Positions 22,534 through 33,839 of a DNA stretch of 64,000 bases are shown piece by piece. A program made the translations under genes and the position numbers. The stretch spans positions 1 through 64,000 of the forward strand of contig JAFISE010000004.1 of assembly GCA_022560025.1 (NCBI GenBank), written 5' to 3'. Origin of the DNA: Stagonosporopsis chrysanthemi (lineage: Eukaryota; Ascomycota; Dothideomycetes; Pleosporales; Didymellaceae). The notes below the pieces were generated by a model. It saw nothing but the letters and a program-made list of their open reading frames with translations, ran no database searches and had not been told where the DNA came from. Position 1 is the stretch's first letter, and each line of letters begins with the position of its first letter.

Positions 22534-22993
22534 GCGGAGATTCGCGGTTTGATAGTCCGGGTTATGTAACCGATATTCTGTCAGTACAGTAATTTTGGGG
22601 GGTAAGGTAGCTCTGTGGGTGAATTGTCTGGGAATTAGTCTGTACTGGTTTTTGTTAGTACGAGTTCTGGGTTCCTACGCAGTTACGTGCCTGCCTTCTT
22701 CAATTACTCCTCTCTTGTTGCCCCTGTCCTGTTACTCCTCCCTTGTTACTCCCATCCTATTGCTGCTGCTAGAAGAGTATCTTTTACTATTACATGTGAC
22801 CTACCTCACGTACATAGCGATCTATTGCCCATTGACAGGTACCTCTAGCCTAAGGGGGCAAGGACAAAGCTGCGGAGGACGGTGAAAGTAATTAGCCAGA
22901 TGTATAGGGGTCTTGTAAACGAAAGCTGATTAAACAATAAGGTGACTCAGCAGGAGGATTAACTACCTGGGTCATCAAGCCGCGAATCTCCGG
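22534..22993. mobile_element. MITE, TA-flanked, about 30-bp inverted ends
   Basis: The left end (22534) begins GCGGAGATTCGCGG and the right end (22993), read on the - strand, begins CCGGAGATTCGCGG. Similarity continues as TTTGATAGTCCGGGT against CTTGATGACCCAGGT, giving about 30 bp of imperfect terminal inverted repeat. The element is flanked by TA on both sides (22532-22533 and 22994-22995), the target-site duplication of Tc1/mariner/pogo elements. Its 460 bp contain no transposase, so it is non-autonomous. The mismatches between ends indicate some age or mutation. Confidence 0.8.
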
Positions 22994-24001
22994 TACGTGA
23001 AGCCAACAGCAGGATCCAGAGCACACTACAACCCGTAGACCAGCCCAAAAGCACGCCCGTCTAAGGAAATTGGACCTGCATCCGTATGCGGCAAGCTGGC
23101 GCCAACCAATTTTGATTTTCTGTGGTTCGGCGTCGTAGGCGTCGGCTCGTTAACGAACGTGTGGCCCGGCTCTCGAGTCCGCTAGCTTTATGCCCTCCAG
23201 AACTACCTAGGCTACGGAACATGCCTTTAATTGTCAAAATTCGAGGGCCCTGGAGACTGCTGATAACTGCAATTGTTCCTTGAAAAAAATCCCCGGTGTG
23301 GAGCCCTTGACGCAGATCTACGATCAGATCATCTGGCCACAAGAGATGCGAAGCCAGCTGAACGTCACAACAACGATCCCGCAGGATTTGCAGGGTCTGC
23401 AGACAAGATTGCGCTAACATCGGTGGCGACACGGGAGGCCCTTGACAATTTGTGAAGCACGACCTGTGTCATGTCTACCTAGACACAGTACATCTATATG
23501 GCTCTCGGCAAACGTTGTCGCCTTGCTGCAGAGTATTGCGCGAGCGACTCAAAGTTCGCGCTTGGAACGGGTCAAAAATTGACTTTGAGTATGCGTACGT
23601 ACCCACGTGGAAGTGCAGCTGTCAGAGTCGGGCATTATGACTGGGATGTTCCCACAACAATCCCGGGTTTTACGCCAGCTGGGTGGCTGTGGATCTTAGC
23701 GCTAGCTCCGGGGCAGGCGATGACCTGAACTCTATTCCGAGGCCGTCTGTTGCCCTCGAATCCATCACTAAAGTTTCACCATGTGAAAGGACGTGATTCG
23801 CGGATTAGAATTACTATGGTTGGAAGCGCTCGGTAGGGCTATGTGCTCGCGTGGCCCAGAGCGGGCGGACGGCGAGTGTAACCATGGGACAAGACTGGGG
23901 CAATGCTCGTAGTCAGGAACAAAAGGTCAATGAATTCCCGGGCCCTGTGGTCCTGACAATCCCGTATTTCTTCGTCCCTTTCCCCCTGTTCAGCTGCTGT
24001 A
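22994..24001. other. Intergenic between the MITE and the ankyrin gene
   Basis: No gene recognised. The last part includes the promoter and leader of the ankyrin gene. A 131-codon frame at 23851-24246 overlaps that gene's start in another frame and is not supported. Confidence 0.45.
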
Positions 24002-26812
24002 ATGGCTCCACCAAGGAAGGAGACGGCTCTCCAGCTATGCCAGAGAGTAACTACTCAAGGCAACACCATCTCTATTCGCATGCTCGAGTACCTTGGAACA
24101 TCGAAGAATGCCATCCCTGGGTTCGAGGCTCTCGCCAACGAGTTCATCGAGCTTTGCCGCACGTTATGGTCCATAGAAGCCGGACTTGCCGAATCTGCCA
24201 AGAACCCTCGCAATGCCATCCCTTCCGAGGTCACTCAGGACCTTGATAGACGATTTCGGCAGGTCAGCGACGAGTTCACGGTTTTGCAGCAGATGGTGAA
24301 CAAATTTGTCGACAATGAGTCCGGTAAAAGTGGTGGTTTTGGACGACGATTCCGTATGATGTTCGCAGATACTGACGTCGACAAAATGCGTACAACTCTC
24401 TCAAGAAGCAGAGATGCGCTGAAAGTTAGCTCTGCTATGTTCCGCTGGACAATCGGCGACGCCCGCGCAGACTCTACAATGGGTATCGGTTATGCTGGCC
24501 TCATTGCTGCTCTTGAGCGCATCAACCCTAACAAAACGCACTCCCTGCCACCGATCGGCCCACCACCAGAGACTCGTCTTCCAAATCCCCCAGAAAAAGA
24601 TATTTCACATCATTCTGAGACACTACTGCCGCCAAGTCGTCTTACGGACAGGCCTTCACTGAACGACTTGCGCTACACACCAACCAATTCTTACTCTCTC
24701 CACCCTGAGAGTCGACAATATTCGAGTGAAAGGTCACTGCGCCACGATGACGATCTTGGACTTTCGCCCGGAATCGTTGACTTGCACAAGAATTGGAGAG
24801 CGCCGAGCGTCCGCTCAAGCGACACAACTGGCTCGGTCAGGGACACAATGTACACGAATAACACAAACCCTGTTCGGTACCACTCAGAGCCGGTTTACGA
24901 AGAATTGTCGTCCGAAGATTCACACAGATCAAGGATGATGATGGAAGAGAAGATGACTGAACTTAGCGTACATGAACGCTACATGAACGAGAGCATGCAC
25001 CCGTCGATGAAGTACGATCAATCAAGGCTCGACTCTCCCATGACACCACCTTGGGCGCCGCGACATCAGACAGGTTCTAAGGCCTCAGGCGGGAAATCTG
25101 CCATCGTAAATGCTGTGGAACAAAGGAAGCATCGAATACTTGAACAGCTGCTTGACGGCGGCGCAAGAGCAGAGCCTCCAGTCGAGGCTGGCATGCTTCG
25201 AACAGCAGCTCAGAACCGTGATATCGAAAGTCTAGCGCTTCTTCTTCAGTACGGAATGGATGCCAACGGTTATGATAGGGAGGGTGTCACACCACTCTTG
25301 GCTGCCACACAAGCGTCATGCTTCGAAAGTGCGAAGATGCTCCTGAAGCACGGCGCTGATGCCAACCTTTCCGCTGGATCCAACTCGGAATCGCCCTTGG
25401 CGTTGGCCGCAAGCGAAAATCAGATTGATTTTGTGCAGCTGTATTTGAGCAACGGTGGCGATGTTGATTTGGTCATGGACAACGGATCTACCACCCTCGT
25501 CCAGGCCATGAACAAGATTGTGTCACCCAAGCTCGTTGAACTCCTACTCACATCAGGTGGCGATGCCAATGCGAAGAATGGCGAAGGGACAACGGCTCTG
25601 TTCCAAGCCATTCAAGCGAACCGCGTAGACCTGATGACTATCCTGCTTGACCATGGTGCAAACCCTAATTTGCCTGGTCCCAAGCACCCGCTATGGCCTT
25701 CGACCTACAAGCCAAAGTGTTTGGCACTCCTCCTGGCTCGCGGTGCTGATCATAAGAAAACCCCTGGCGTCATGGAATTGGCTTCGAGTCTGAAAAAGCT
25801 CGAATCGGTCAAAATTCTTATCGAGGCTGGAGTATCGCCGAACCTGAGGAAAGATGGCGTATATACACCACTGTGCTCAGCTATCCGCGATAACAGTCGC
25901 GATATCGTTACCTACCTGCTGGAGAACGGTGCCGATCCCAACTTCAATGCCTCGGAGTATCCTGCGTTCAAGTGCATTACCCACAAACGCATTCATTTTC
26001 TGCCACAGCTCGTCGCCGCTGGTGTAGATCTCAACTCACCAAAGGGCATTATGGAAACAGCCGTTCAGCACAACGACAAGGATGCCGTGATCTTCCTCTT
26101 CGACCATAACGTCAACCCCAACGACCGCACACCCGAAGGCCACACTGCCCTCACAACAGCAATTCGAGAGGGTCGCGGCGAGCTGGTTGACCTGCTTCTT
26201 TCCCGCGGCGCAGATCCCGCTATCCGTGGTCAGGAATGGCCCCTCTGCATGGCCGTCAAGCAACCCGCGATCTTGAAGAGGCTTCTCGACGCTACACCAA
26301 ACCCGAGAGCCTTCCGCGGAGTTATCGAAATGGCCGTCGTTGCCAACCAACTCGAGTCCATCAAGCTTCTCCTAGCAGCCGGTGTCAGCGTTGAAGACAA
26401 GAACTGTGGTGTCTTCTCGCCGCTCACCACAGCCATTCGCGAAGACCGCAAGGACATCGTCCGCTACCTCCTCGACGTCGCTAACGCCGATATTAACGCC
26501 CCCGGCGAGCACCTCCCCATCGTCAAGTCCCTGCGTAGGTATCACGGCGACGCTGAGATCCTCACTATGCTTCTCTCCCGCGGTGCAGACATCAACAAGA
26601 TGCACCGTGGTTGGAACGGCGTTCTGCAGGCTTTCGAGAACGGCGATGCAGAGATCCTGAAGATGATGATCGATATGGGCGGCTCAGTGGATCTGCAGGC
26701 CATTGACGAGAGTGGCAAACCAGTCATTGACATTGTGACTGAGCGAGGCTGGGAAGAGGGTCTCGCGCTGCTGTTCCCTAACGCTACGCCGGCAGTAAAG
26801 GCTAGGCAGTAG
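24002..26812 (+). CDS. Ankyrin-repeat protein with STAND-like N-terminal helical domain
   Basis: Single-exon gene of 936 residues. Residues 1-180 form a helical, hydrophobic-patterned domain ending SRSRDALKVSSAMFRWTIGD and GIGYAGLIAALERI. It resembles the N-terminal domain that precedes the NTPase of fungal STAND/NLR-like proteins, but no NACHT or NB-ARC (no P-loop) follows. Residues about 180-365 are polar, Ser/Pro/Arg/His-rich and probably disordered. From about 370 to the end there are around 14 ankyrin repeats, many with the consensus TPL-x-A-(x)n-LL-x-GAD-x-N. Alternate repeats are eroded at the TPLH position. The protein probably serves as an interaction scaffold; partners are unknown. 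The start at 24002 is the first ATG before the domain. Confidence 0.88.
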   Translation: MAPPRKETALQLCQRVTTQGNTISIRMLEYLGTSKNAIPGFEALANEFIELCRTLWSIEAGLAESAKNPRNAIPSEVTQDLDRRFRQVSDEFTVLQQMVNKFVDNESGKSGGFGRRFRMMFADTDVDKMRTTLSRSRDALKVSSAMFRWTIGDARADSTMGIGYAGLIAALERINPNKTHSLPPIGPPPETRLPNPPEKDISHHSETLLPPSRLTDRPSLNDLRYTPTNSYSLHPESRQYSSERSLRHDDDLGLSPGIVDLHKNWRAPSVRSSDTTGSVRDTMYTNNTNPVRYHSEPVYEELSSEDSHRSRMMMEEKMTELSVHERYMNESMHPSMKYDQSRLDSPMTPPWAPRHQTGSKASGGKSAIVNAVEQRKHRILEQLLDGGARAEPPVEAGMLRTAAQNRDIESLALLLQYGMDANGYDREGVTPLLAATQASCFESAKMLLKHGADANLSAGSNSESPLALAASENQIDFVQLYLSNGGDVDLVMDNGSTTLVQAMNKIVSPKLVELLLTSGGDANAKNGEGTTALFQAIQANRVDLMTILLDHGANPNLPGPKHPLWPSTYKPKCLALLLARGADHKKTPGVMELASSLKKLESVKILIEAGVSPNLRKDGVYTPLCSAIRDNSRDIVTYLLENGADPNFNASEYPAFKCITHKRIHFLPQLVAAGVDLNSPKGIMETAVQHNDKDAVIFLFDHNVNPNDRTPEGHTALTTAIREGRGELVDLLLSRGADPAIRGQEWPLCMAVKQPAILKRLLDATPNPRAFRGVIEMAVVANQLESIKLLLAAGVSVEDKNCGVFSPLTTAIREDRKDIVRYLLDVANADINAPGEHLPIVKSLRRYHGDAEILTMLLSRGADINKMHRGWNGVLQAFENGDAEILKMMIDMGGSVDLQAIDESGKPVIDIVTERGWEEGLALLFPNATPAVKARQ

Positions 26813-27869
26813 GTAATTTGGCCCTACAACCCATGCTCCGGATTACATGCTTATACATACTAGGGATGAGCACCGCAGAAGTTTCTCGATCTCGGACTGG
26901 AAGTGGATGAGCGCATCTTTGGAACGCGCGGAGCAATACAGCTCAGGTGAAGATACACGTACAGTATCGAGCGGCTGCATTCCCGGCTCGTAAGGATAAT
27001 ATGCAAGCGGTGTGATGGTCGTAACACAAGCATGATGTGGAAAGGCGTTTTTGGCATACCACTTCTCCTACCAGGATTTCCTATGTTGTTGGCCTGTTGA
27101 GTTTGAGACGATGGAGGTATTCTGCAGCGATAATTCCCCTTTGTAATGGTTTTCTTTAGTTATAGAGTGTGCATGGTATCCTGGATCTCAGTCTCTTTAA
27201 ACATATTCGATCTTGTGCAACTCTGTTAGTCGTGAGTTGCTGCATCTGGTGTGGTTGATCGATTCAAAAGTTCACAGCCTGCATGATCACTGCACGCAGG
27301 GTAGTTTGAGATCTTGCTCCAACATTTTGCTTCTTCGTCCAGTCAAGCTCTTGGGGAAGATGTCTGTTGCACAGGCGTGGACCAAAAATTAGGCATATCA
27401 TTGTAAACGCTGACAAACCCTCCGTACGACCTAGCTCCACTAAGGCCTCTCGTGTGAATCAGAAGTGGATATCCATTTGATATCTAAATAGAAGCAGCTA
27501 GCTAATCTCATGCCCTCAATAAAAGCAGCGATCTTTTGATAACGATGGCGCGAATGGTACAGGTATACGGCAGACGTGGTACTTTCAAGGTCAATTAACG
27601 TTGAAATGACATGAAATTTCGACAGAACCGGAAGGGAAAAAGAAACAAGGGCGTGTCCAACGCCTTTCGTGTTTGTAGTGTGGTACTACGAACTGACTGG
27701 CCCACGGCTCTCATGGTTTGTGCCTTGGCACCTTGATAGCTCCGCATCCAGCACGCCGCCAATGCACATACAAGTCTTTGGCATGGCTAGAACAAGAAGT
27801 TGTGTATGACGGGAGAGAGCAACTCAGGATGGACGATGCTGAGCGGACCTGGGCCGGAGTGTGATCAGA
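26813..27869. other. Intergenic, no gene seen
   Basis: AT-richer DNA holding the 3' flanks of two convergent genes. No coding structure, RNA gene or repeat recognised. Confidence 0.45.
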
Positions 27870-28266
27870 CTACCGAGCAGTTGTGTAGCCGCGGGGGTGT
27901 CCGTATTGTCCTTGTGTTGTTGCAGAGGCGACGCTGATGGCCTTCCAAGCAGCTTCAGCAGCCTCCTCACGCGACTGTTCGAGGTATCGATAATCTCGCC
28001 ATAGGTGCGCTCGGTACTCGCGACCGTTTACGAAGACGCTGCTGGACCAGGCTGTCCTTACGCCTATGACCACATCAGCACGGCTAGACTGCGAGAAGGG
28101 GACTGGTAGCAATACGAACCTCGAGGATCAGAGTAGTCCTGGAACTGAGGCTGTGCGATCTGGTTTGTAGCGCAATAGTCTAAAAGGTTTAGCTCGATAT
28201 GATAAGAATGCTGACAAGCATACGCTGCAATTTCTGAACATAGCTTTCTGTTCCGTTGGATGCCAT
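27870..28266 (-). CDS. Small dsRBD-like protein, 98 aa, three exons
   Basis: Exons 28266-28224, 28179-28120 and 28063-27870; introns 28180-28223 (44 nt, branch GCTAAAC) and 28064-28119 (56 nt). All three exons join in frame from the ATG at 28266 (ACATGGCATCC). The product begins MASNGTESYVQKLQHYC, continues PQFQDYSDPRGVRTAWSSSV, and ends with a helix containing LEQSREEAAEAAWKAISVA. This order of a short helix with L..YC, three strands with G..R..W.S.V.V.G, and an Ala-rich helix with (A/S)RE.AAE.A follows the double-stranded-RNA-binding fold. The basic KKAK cluster of canonical RNA-binding domains is absent, so RNA binding is uncertain. Small single-domain proteins of this type are common in ascomycetes; function unknown. 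Confidence 0.75.
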
Positions 28267-29910
28267 GTCTGGGTATGACTCGTCTGTCAAAGTTTGATAG
28301 TAGAGCTAATAAGGGACGCTGAGCGGGGAAGATTCTCGCAAGTGGGGATCTAAAGAGCAAAGTGCGCACCGTCTCTGCAGAATATCACTTGCTCTTGGGG
28401 ACTCCAGCTCCTTGTTTATAGTTCGTGACAGCTGTCAGAGCCTCATTCTCTCAATCCTTCTACAGCTGTGTTGCCACACGGTCGCATCAAGGTCACCGTT
28501 CTTACCTGCTGTAGCGTATATCATTTTCGAAGCATGCCATCAGCTCGATGCCATGCTGCGCTGGCAATCGTATTCGCTGGTGATTGGGCCGCAGATAAGT
28601 CCGTGGGCAAGTCACTGCGGGGGTATTGGGAAGCAAAAGGCGGCAAAATTCCAAACCAAATCGTCACAACCAGGATATGCCATATATGACATGTTGCCTT
28701 GACCGCCAGGAACCGAGAATCCGGACACAAAAGACCAATCAAAGGATGCAGAAGAAATAGTGAAAGTTGCTGCGTTACCGTTAAGAGCTTGGCCTGATGT
28801 ATGTGCTGGCACTTGAAGGACGACCGAAATTCTTGCAAGGCTACGTCCTCGAGACCAACGGGTGCCAGATGTGTTACGCAAATTGGCCCAGCATCCTTTC
28901 GGGTGAGGGTCCGCTTACGGTAAAGGCGAGAGCGTGCCGTGCCGTTTCCGTTCCACTCCCAATCTGTGGGCGCGCGTCATCTTGAACGCTCCTTCGAGAA
29001 TCGATGCTGGGAGCTCGCCTGCAGAGGCATGCCGCTCATCGAACGAGCGTGTGCGAATTTTGCAAATGCAGGCAAAAGCGGCCAATCAAAAGGGCCCACA
29101 AAAAACCGGCTGCATACATGCCCCACACCGATCAAAAGCAATCCGTATACCTCGGAAAAGCGTGTCGATGTTCGATGTGTTCCTGGCATGAACGGTTCAG
29201 CCCTGAGGATCTCTTAGCCGGTGCGTGATGCAGCCCATATCACTATCACAGTCCCCCGAACGTGCTTGTTCCTGACTGCACGTGCAAAGGCCATGAGTTC
29301 AGTCAGCCTCTGAGGCGTTGACGTGGCCGTAGCTCAGAATATTGCTGAGCGCTGCGCTCGGTCGTAGTCGGCTCCTCACGATCCCGTGCGCATGGCTTGA
29401 GGAGTCATTCACGATCACACAGTGCCAAATGTGGGGGTTACCACCCTCCATTACCTCTGCTCTGAGCTGGCAACCGTTGTGTTGTTCATCGAACGTCCGG
29501 GGCGTTGAGTGTGGCGGCAAGGTGTGACACGTATGTATTCTGCAGGTTCCCACTAACCGGATTTGACCACTTGCACGCAACAAACGCACAGTTTTCCGGA
29601 AGGGGAGCTCGACTTCATGCATGCCTTCTGCAACCAAGGGAACATCTCATAGAGTGGAACACAGTGAGGCGAAGTATGCTCAATGCAGTATAACTAGCTC
29701 CATAGTTACCCACCCGTTCGCACGTTCGCACGTGAACTGCAACTCACCAAGACACACAATTGACAACAATCCATGCAGTAGTGAGACTGCTGGTTACTTG
29801 GCTAGGGTATGCGATGCTAGTGATCGACAGAAGGATTGACAATCTCTGTTGTCCTTGCAGGAGGATTTTATCAGAACGTCTTGAGGTGCTGGTCTGACAA
29901 GCAAGGCAGA
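28267..29910. other. Intergenic, no supported gene
   Basis: Frames of 60-110 codons overlap on both strands with no shared splice structure or domain. Nothing recognised. Confidence 0.45.
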
Positions 29911-30956
29911 CTAGAACCGCATCTTTGCTGACAGACGCCGCCCAAGTGTTGAGCCAGCCTTGCCAGCCACAGCTTCTGTACCTTCGGATATGACAGCAGG
30001 TCCCGGTGAAATGTATTGGGTAAGTTTTTGGTAGATATTGATCAGAATGCCAGGATCAGATGCCTTGTAGGCACCAGGAAAATTGACGCCTGTTGGGTTC
30101 GTTGTACCACTTCCTGTGATAGTGAGTTGGTAACAAGTGAGGTAGAACTATAGTCGTTGTGTCAGCATCAGTGCTTGAAAACAGACTTTGAAAATCTTAC
30201 CTGGGCACCACCGCTGCCACCGGCCGAATGTAGGGCAATAGCCTCAGCGCGCAGGAGATAATCGCCAGGAGCCAGCCCTGACGGTATCTTCACATCCAGC
30301 TTTCCGCAGTGAGTGTTGAGGTCCTTTGTTCCCCAGTAGTCATCCGAGCCAGTGGACCCGGCCGCGTTCTTGCCCCATGTGTCTTGGTAAATCTTGAAGA
30401 ATGGAGTCGAGCCGTCAGCAGTGGCCGAATCTGAGACTTTGCTCAGATAGACCTAGAAGTCCGTGAGCTCTAGTTGACCTATCTACAAACAACAGACGCA
30501 CCAGAACGGGACCATAGTGTGCTCCACCGATGGCCTCGCTAGAGCACGATCGAGAATTTGGCTGCTGATGCATTTCGATTGTACTGAATTGTCAGAGGTC
30601 TAGATCCAAATATCTTTTGCAATACTCACACTGTACCACCAGAAGCGACACTACACTTAGATGCAGCGAAGCCTTGATTGGCATTGCCTGCAACGCATGT
30701 CAGTCAACGATTGCAGGATGCTGTGCTACAATCCCACATCGAATTTGTGTGCTCGTTACATCCGTGATTGGACTGTTGCTTGTTGGAAGACGAGCACAAG
30801 TACCCTGGTGCTATGCTGTCAGCTGGGAGGATCGGTAAGCATGCCGAGAACACTTATCTTGTCTACACCGTTAACCCAGAGCTGCTGGAAGGTCGCATGT
30901 CCAGCAACTTCGGTCAGCAAGGTAGTTAAGCTCGCCAAGATGATAGTAGACTTCAT
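29911..30956 (-). CDS. AA9 lytic polysaccharide monooxygenase (former GH61)
   Basis: Secreted copper enzyme that oxidatively cleaves cellulose or related glucans. Six exons: 30956-30852, 30804-30738, 30687-30630, 30583-30502, 30452-30201 and 30147-29911. The introns are 46-53 nt, all GT-AG, and every join is in frame; 266 residues. The signal peptide is about residues 1-19, cut before His20 (HATFQQLWVNGVD), so the mature protein starts with the required copper-binding His. The second ligand is His99 (GGAHYGPVLV), and the axial Tyr190 lies in QFYLTCYQL. Cys58 (IRCN) and Cys193 form the usual disulphide pair. The Pro/Gly motif DPGILINIYQ near the end is typical. No cellulose-binding module follows; the tail ends in a short basic stretch. 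The gene looks intact. The first junction (donor GTTCTC) is the least certain. Confidence 0.93.
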
Positions 30957-32903
30957 TTTTACTTGCAGACTGGATTATGTTGAGATGGCTAAAGTCGCAA
31001 ATAGCTGTGACAGCTCACAACTCCTTCACAAGCACTTACCACCTCATTTATAAATTTGAGATCTTGTCCAAGGTTCATTTCATCTGCCACTGTAGAGGTT
31101 ACATCCCAGTCCATGATAATATGGGAGAGTAGAACTACCGATCCCATGTGTTCGTGTGACCATGGACAGATTAATTACGAAGCCAGTCGAGATCCTTGTT
31201 TCGGCACTTCGCTCCGAAATAAAATTCATAGAGTGGCATGGAGATTGATCAAATCTGTTACAATCATGAAATGATTCTCGTGCGCAATATGTACAAATAG
31301 GTTCGTGCAGGGCCCGGAATCGACTACTGCGAACGTTGAGCTGAATGGGTGATGACTACGCAAAGCAGTTCAACATCAGGAGTTGCGCAGAAGAGGCCAG
31401 TATATCAGCGGATCTAGAAAGTTGTAAGTTGTAAGTTGACAGTCGAAACTTCGCTTTTTGATGCTAGTGTTAGGTCTAAAGCGGCACATTTGGAGGCTGC
31501 CGTCTCGTCGACAGATGGTACCAGACTGCGCTCGCCCTGCCTTAGCACTCAGTTTACTGCTGACGACTACGCTGATGACTCCGAGATTGTGAAGTCACGA
31601 GAAGCAATTTGTTTAGACAAGATAGTATAACCGGTACACATCAGCCGACAATACTCGAACTGGGTATTTAGCCTTGGCGTGAAGCTCGTATGTGATTGGG
31701 CTTGGGATGGGACTTGCACTGTTCTGTAGAAGATTTCGGGTCCTCCTACATTTCAGCTCATCCTTGCTTCCAGTCATTTTTAATCGGCGGAGCAGCCGAC
31801 TTAGCATCCTCGATTAAGACGTCTCATTTTGCAGGTTTCGCACTGCAAGAGCTGTGACTACTGCCGATGTTTCTTACGGACGCCCCGCTCTAAATCTCAT
31901 GATGACATAGTGAGCAATGCAGCCTCTACGATCTTTGAACAAGCCCTTCCATCATTCAGGGGCGTGCTTCGATTGCTGTCTACCCTGTGGAACAGAATAG
32001 CCACACGCTGCCGCCGCCACGCTCCCAAATTGTTCAATAAGACTGATCTGTGTTGAGATCCCACCCGTTCAAGTGCTTAGCGCTCTTATTCTGTCTGACA
32101 ACCGATTGTATTAAGGCCAACATAGTGCTAGGAGATTCTTGACTCGAGGCTTCACACAGTATTGGACTGGACGGGCGACCCTGAAGCTCTGTCAGTATTC
32201 GCTATTATAAGTGAAACATGCAACGACATAATTGACACCGCGCACAGCTCGTTGAGTTTGGAAAGCAACACCGGCGTTGGTTAAGTGATGGATTGTGTAG
32301 AGCTGAACAACGACAGCGTACGTGAATGATAACCTGACTCAGGTTAGTACACAGCAGGTGGACTTCGAAGACTAATTCATAGCTTCCTCGGGATGCAAAC
32401 GTATAACGTTAGCCACAGCCATCATCGCCGCTCTTGTGCGCAATCCACACCAACCTGACGTCATCCATATCTCGGCCAGAGATCTCACATCCCCAACACA
32501 GCCCCAGCTATCTTCTGAAGTCTTCGCAATCTGCCCAGCAAACGATGAACCGTCGAACGCGTCGACACAGAAGTCGCACGAATAAGAGCAGAGCCGTGCA
32601 GGAACGTGGCTGACCAAGCCGGGCGCGATGAAGGCGACGGACGAATCAGGAGATTACCCCGCGCATGATTGTTTATCCACTACATGTAATCTGCAGCTAC
32701 CCTGGCAATGCCCCGAGACCCTTGCCGTCACCGAGATGTCGATTGTCTGGGCAGTCTGTGCTCCCGGCAGGCAAGGAGCAGTACAAAGCTCCGAGAGCCG
32801 CAGATGGGCGCGAGGTTGGCATTCTTGTTTGTTCATCTGCTTGGCCAGCTACCAAAGCATACGATTTCTTGCTCATCCCAGTGATCCCGCATAGGTTATC
32901 AAT
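30957..32903. other. Intergenic, no supported gene
   Basis: Separates two divergent secreted-enzyme genes (AA9 and DLH-like). An 81-codon - strand frame (32372-32617) looks somewhat protein-like, but I can find no upstream exon or domain for it. A tandem GTAAGTT repeat occurs near 31422-31437. Confidence 0.45.
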
Positions 32904-33839
32904 ATGATCAATCTACGACAATGCCTGGTTGCAATGGCTAGCACCGCGCTGGCGGCGTCCTCCTACTCGACGTTGGAGGTCCGGAACGCCGGAGTGCCTG
33001 CAGGTCAATTGAAGAACATAAGCGGGAGTACGCATAGAGCTGTATCGGAAATAAATAACTAGCTTACAATATATAGTTGAGATATACCACTCATACCCGC
33101 CCAACAGCAATACCTCGGACAAAGCCATCATCCACCTGACAGACATCTTTGGCGTCCCTCTGCTCCAGAACAAGCTGTAAGAGCTTCTTTCGACGTCGCG
33201 AACACTCCGTACTAACCGAGTCAGACTTGCAGACTCACTGGCCAGCAACGGCTACCTAGTCTTGGTCCCCGACCTCTTCGCTGGCGACCCTGTGAGCGTC
33301 GAGGAGCAAGAGGCCGGTCTCAACCTGACCGAATGGCGCGCATTGCACCCACAGTCTGCCATTGAAGCCGTAATCAACAGCACAATCCACTATGCGCGAA
33401 CTGAACTCGGCATCGAGAAGCTCGGCGGAGTTGGGTACTGTTTCGGAGGCAAGTACGTGGGTCGATGGCTGAAAGGGGACGACAGCGGCCTGGACGTTGG
33501 GTTTGTCGCGCACCCGTCGAATCTCTTGGAGACGGAGATTCAGGCTATCGCTGGACCGCTGAGTATTGCTGCAGGCAGTAAGTTGTCACCTGGAACTATC
33601 CGATCTTCTTGCGTTGGTTGTGGCTAACAAATGTAGCACTCGATGCGAGTTTTAATGCCACGGCCAAGTCCAGGGCTGAGAGCATCTTGAATGCAAACAA
33701 TATCACGTTCCAGACGAACCTGTACTCGCAGGCTCCCCATGGTTTCGCGGTACGGCCAAATTTGACAATTCCGCAGCAGGCGTATGCTAAGCAGGCGAGT
33801 TTTGTGCAGGCTGTGACCTGGTTCGACGCATGGCTTTGA
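32904..33839 (+). CDS. Dienelactone hydrolase-family protein, probably secreted
   Basis: Alpha/beta hydrolase of 259 residues. Exons 32904-33027, 33077-33176, 33225-33577 and 33637-33839, with introns of 49, 48 and 59 nt, all GT-AG and in frame. The nucleophile elbow is GYCFGGK, with Cys147 where DLH enzymes have Cys. His227 (APHGFAV) is the catalytic His, and Asp195 (TLDASF) is the likely acid. VPDLFAGDP after the first strands is characteristic of the family. The N-terminus (MINLRQCLVAMASTALAASS) reads as a signal peptide. Several N-x-S/T sites (NIS, NTS, NLT, NST, NAT, NIT) fit a secreted glycoprotein. The substrate is unknown; fungal members are often annotated as carboxymethylenebutenolidases without proof. 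Confidence 0.88.

Noticed and set aside
32372..32617. 81-codon - strand frame that reads somewhat like protein
   Set aside because: Its first codon is not ATG and I found no upstream exon that would give a start or domain.
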